From assembly GCA_013396525.1 (NCBI GenBank), contig VWYX01000394.1, positions 62,001-126,000 on the forward strand: a stretch of 64,000 nucleotides of DNA, given 5' to 3'. How positions within the stretch are numbered: position 1 is the first letter of the stretch; each line of letters begins with the position of its first letter. The position numbers and the translations under genes are program-made. The notes beneath the pieces were generated by a model. That model was not told the DNA's origin, did no database searches, and was given only the letters and a program-made list of their open reading frames with translations. Shown piece by piece: positions 61,481 to 64,000 of this stretch. The DNA comes from Chaetorhynchus papuensis (Eukaryota > Chordata > Aves > Passeriformes > Rhipiduridae).

Positions 61481-64000
61481 ACAGAAGTTAGGTATAACGG
61501 GTATAAAAGAAAAGACAAAAGTCATCATGGCATCACTATCATGTACAGACAGATATTACTGCAGTAAACAACACAATGTCTCCAGGATTGATGGAAAGAA
61601 ACATAGTTGCTTTTGCTTTACTTTTGCTGCCTACTAATTGCAGTTGGTTGCCCCTCCTTTTGTATCAAGAAACCCGCACCCACATGTGATTCTTTGAAAG
61701 AGGCTGAAACATTGCCACAAACACAGACGGCCCCTTAGCTGCAACCATTATACAAAAAATGGGCAACAGAGGTTTGACTGGTGCTGGAGATGGTTTCAGT
61801 TAACTGCTATTTGTATTTTGATGCAGACAATAAAAACCCTTCTATGCAACTTAGTCAGCATAGATAAGCTCAAAATGTCAGCACAGGTAAGTCCAAAATG
61901 CAAGAGCTGCCTGAAAAAACACTTCTTCAGAACAAAAATGCCATTTACCATTTCCTAAACTGGATACTTCCAAATCAATGAAAGGTGATTGCCTCCTCTC
62001 AAGACCATACTTAAAAATTCTGTCAATAAACTTCATGCAGTAGTTTTAGAATATTTTTTTTTCCTGTAGCTGGTGATCTGTAGTTGTCTAACACTATGTT
62101 GATAATATAAAACATTGTATTATTTGTAGTCTGTATTGACTCCTGAAAAAACAGGGGGTAATTTTTTTGCTACAAAATTGGAAACAGTTATAGGAGGATG
62201 AGAGTAAATTATATGAAAACTTATTTCAGCATCACACCTTATAATAGATTTTCTCAGACATTTCATCCCAGATTGGATGTCTAAATTTTCTGCTTGCTCT
62301 GTCCCTCCCAGCACCTGAGACATCCTTGCTCTGAGTTCTTGTCACTACTTCTGTTAATGATGAAACTGCCTCTCACTCTCCCTCCTGTTTCTCTTCAAGA
62401 CATTTTTTTGCTGCTCTTTCTTACCAAAAAGCCCTTACTCTGCCTTTGAAGGTTCTCTGAACCTGCTACCTGCAGTGTTCCTTGCTTAACAAATTCCTCC
62501 CACCACAGGCAATCCTGAAAATCAGTGTCAGACACGGACAGACACAGGAAGTCTAAGCAATGCCCTGAAAATTATCAAATATTAAATAAATACCCTCAAT
62601 CATATGAAGTAACCTGAAAACAAGAGGAAAATTTGGTGCTGTGATAACAGCATACAAAAAAAAACTATCATAGAAATAACCAGTGCTCCAGAGCATGTAG
62701 TCAAGAAATTCCTCTGCTCCTTCACCATCTATACAGGACAAAGCAGACTTCCAAAGCTGTTTTCACCCCAAGTGCAATTCAAGTATGGATGCAATGAAAA
62801 ATGTAGGGTCAAGACATCAGCAAAGTTTGAGGAGAGAGTGGTCATTTCTGTGGATGACAGGAACGTCCACAGTATCACTCATTACAGCTGATTCAGTGCA
62901 AGAGACATTAAACCACAGCCTGCAGGATTTAAGCAAATTTCAAATGATTACAACTCAGAATAACCCTTCAAATGTCTGTGCATTAGCCAAGGCCACGTAA
63001 TTCCATTTTCCTCTGACGTATATGACACTAATCATTGCTGGAGACATGGTATGGGATTAGGTGAGGTTTGGACCTAATCCAAGATGGTATTTCCTACAAG
63101 CCAGCTCAATTCTACTTTTAGCTTTTCTGCTAACCCCCTCCAGGGTGCCCAGAAGCAGAGTAATTATTGCCAGCATTTGTTTTAGCTTGCAACCTTGAGA
63201 CTAAAATGCTCTCAGAGACACACAAAGAATCAGTGCATCATATAAGGGTCAGGAATCCTTCCCCCAGGGAAGAAATGTATCCAAATATCTCCCAGTTCTT
63301 GTAATTTTAAACACAGCAAAGGGAGAAGCAAATGTTCAGAGAAAAGAGAGAACAGATCAAAACTTCCGGAGGTTCAAATGTGCTGTCTGAACTATACTTA
63401 CTGATTTGATCTCTTTTTTTTGAACTCTGTTTTTTTCATGCTAGACTTGGATAGAAAGGGCAAAATCCTCTAGCCAACTTTTGCACCATCAAGAATGCGG
63501 TTTTGAAAGACATCAGGATTTGAGAAAGCTGGGGAGATCCAAGACTGGCTTTTCCAAGTATTCCAGTACTATTGGTCAGTATCACTTCATACACTTAAAA
63601 GCGTAATAATTTTTTTCTTAATAATTAAATTTCAATCTACTAATCTGAAATTAAAACATTTAGTCAAGCTAATCTTCCAAGTCTACAAATACCCATAAAG
63701 CATTAAATTCCATGGTTCAAGGCTTTGGTTTTCTTTAAAGTAATCACAAGATTACAAGGGCAGGCAGTTCTCAGTTCTAATGACACTGCAAACATTCAGC
63801 ATACCAGCACTTTTTTTCTTTTTTTCCTCTTCTCTGATCAAGCTGTGAAAAAAAATGAAAAAGCAGGGCAAAGTCGTGATATCAAATAAAAACCTACTAT
63901 TTGATCTCCTGGAGCCTGACTTTCATCTCATGAGTTGTTATAACGTGGCCAAGAATTATACCCAGCTTGTTCCAGTCCAACATTAGTGGCATTGTTCAAC
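61481..64000. other. non-coding stretch to the window end
   Basis: AT-rich with no supported gene or recognised repeat. Frames of 60-70 codons on both strands look random. Confidence 0.55.

Noticed and set aside
1..64000. CRISPR arrays, operons, ribosome binding sites, rRNA or tRNA genes
   Set aside because: Sequence character is vertebrate nuclear. No regularly spaced repeats, rRNA segments or convincing tRNA cloverleaf sequences were seen by eye.

Overview
The window is 64 kb of an AT-rich vertebrate nuclear genome. It is almost certainly from a bird, probably a songbird or close relative. The evidence is CR1 LINE fragments with the usual avian 3' end, a long terminal repeat that closely matches the songbird TguLTR5-type consensus as I remember it, a second ERVK-style LTR, and a GC-rich CpG island broken by an assembly gap. 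Nothing prokaryotic is present. Nearly all short open reading frames here are chance frames in intergenic or intronic DNA.

Layout. Positions 1-25,400 are mostly non-coding. They hold a small GC-rich islet (about 1.9-2.34 kb), a TguLTR5-like LTR (about 4.03-5.02 kb), a perfect 110-bp tandem duplication (8.59-8.81 kb) and a perfect 33-bp hairpin (18.76 kb). A CpG island runs from about 25.44 to 27.24 kb and contains a 452-base run of N. Its right edge has a minus-strand TATA box followed by a good minus-strand splice donor, which points to a promoter with an untranslated first exon. Further donor-like sites lie on both strands of the island. From 27.3 to 57 kb there is AT-rich DNA with CR1 pieces (30.1, 30.7, 35.6, 39.7, 40.2-41.0 and 49.9-50.2 kb), a purine-rich tract (37.1-37.6 kb), several local duplications and a solo-LTR-like element (54.4-55.2 kb).

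The clearest protein-coding signal is at 60,102-60,667 on the plus strand: two exons with strong splice signals, in frame across a 163-bp intron, ending in a stop. I cannot name the gene. Just upstream at 57.39-58.28 kb, the minus strand carries a frame-shifted coding-like block that looks like a decayed gene copy. An LTR-like fragment lies at 61.0-61.5 kb.

The island promoter on the minus strand would read towards position 1, so the first 25 kb may be its first intron. The 60-kb exons are on the opposite strand and must belong to a different gene. I could not trace exons joining either signal to anything else in the window.
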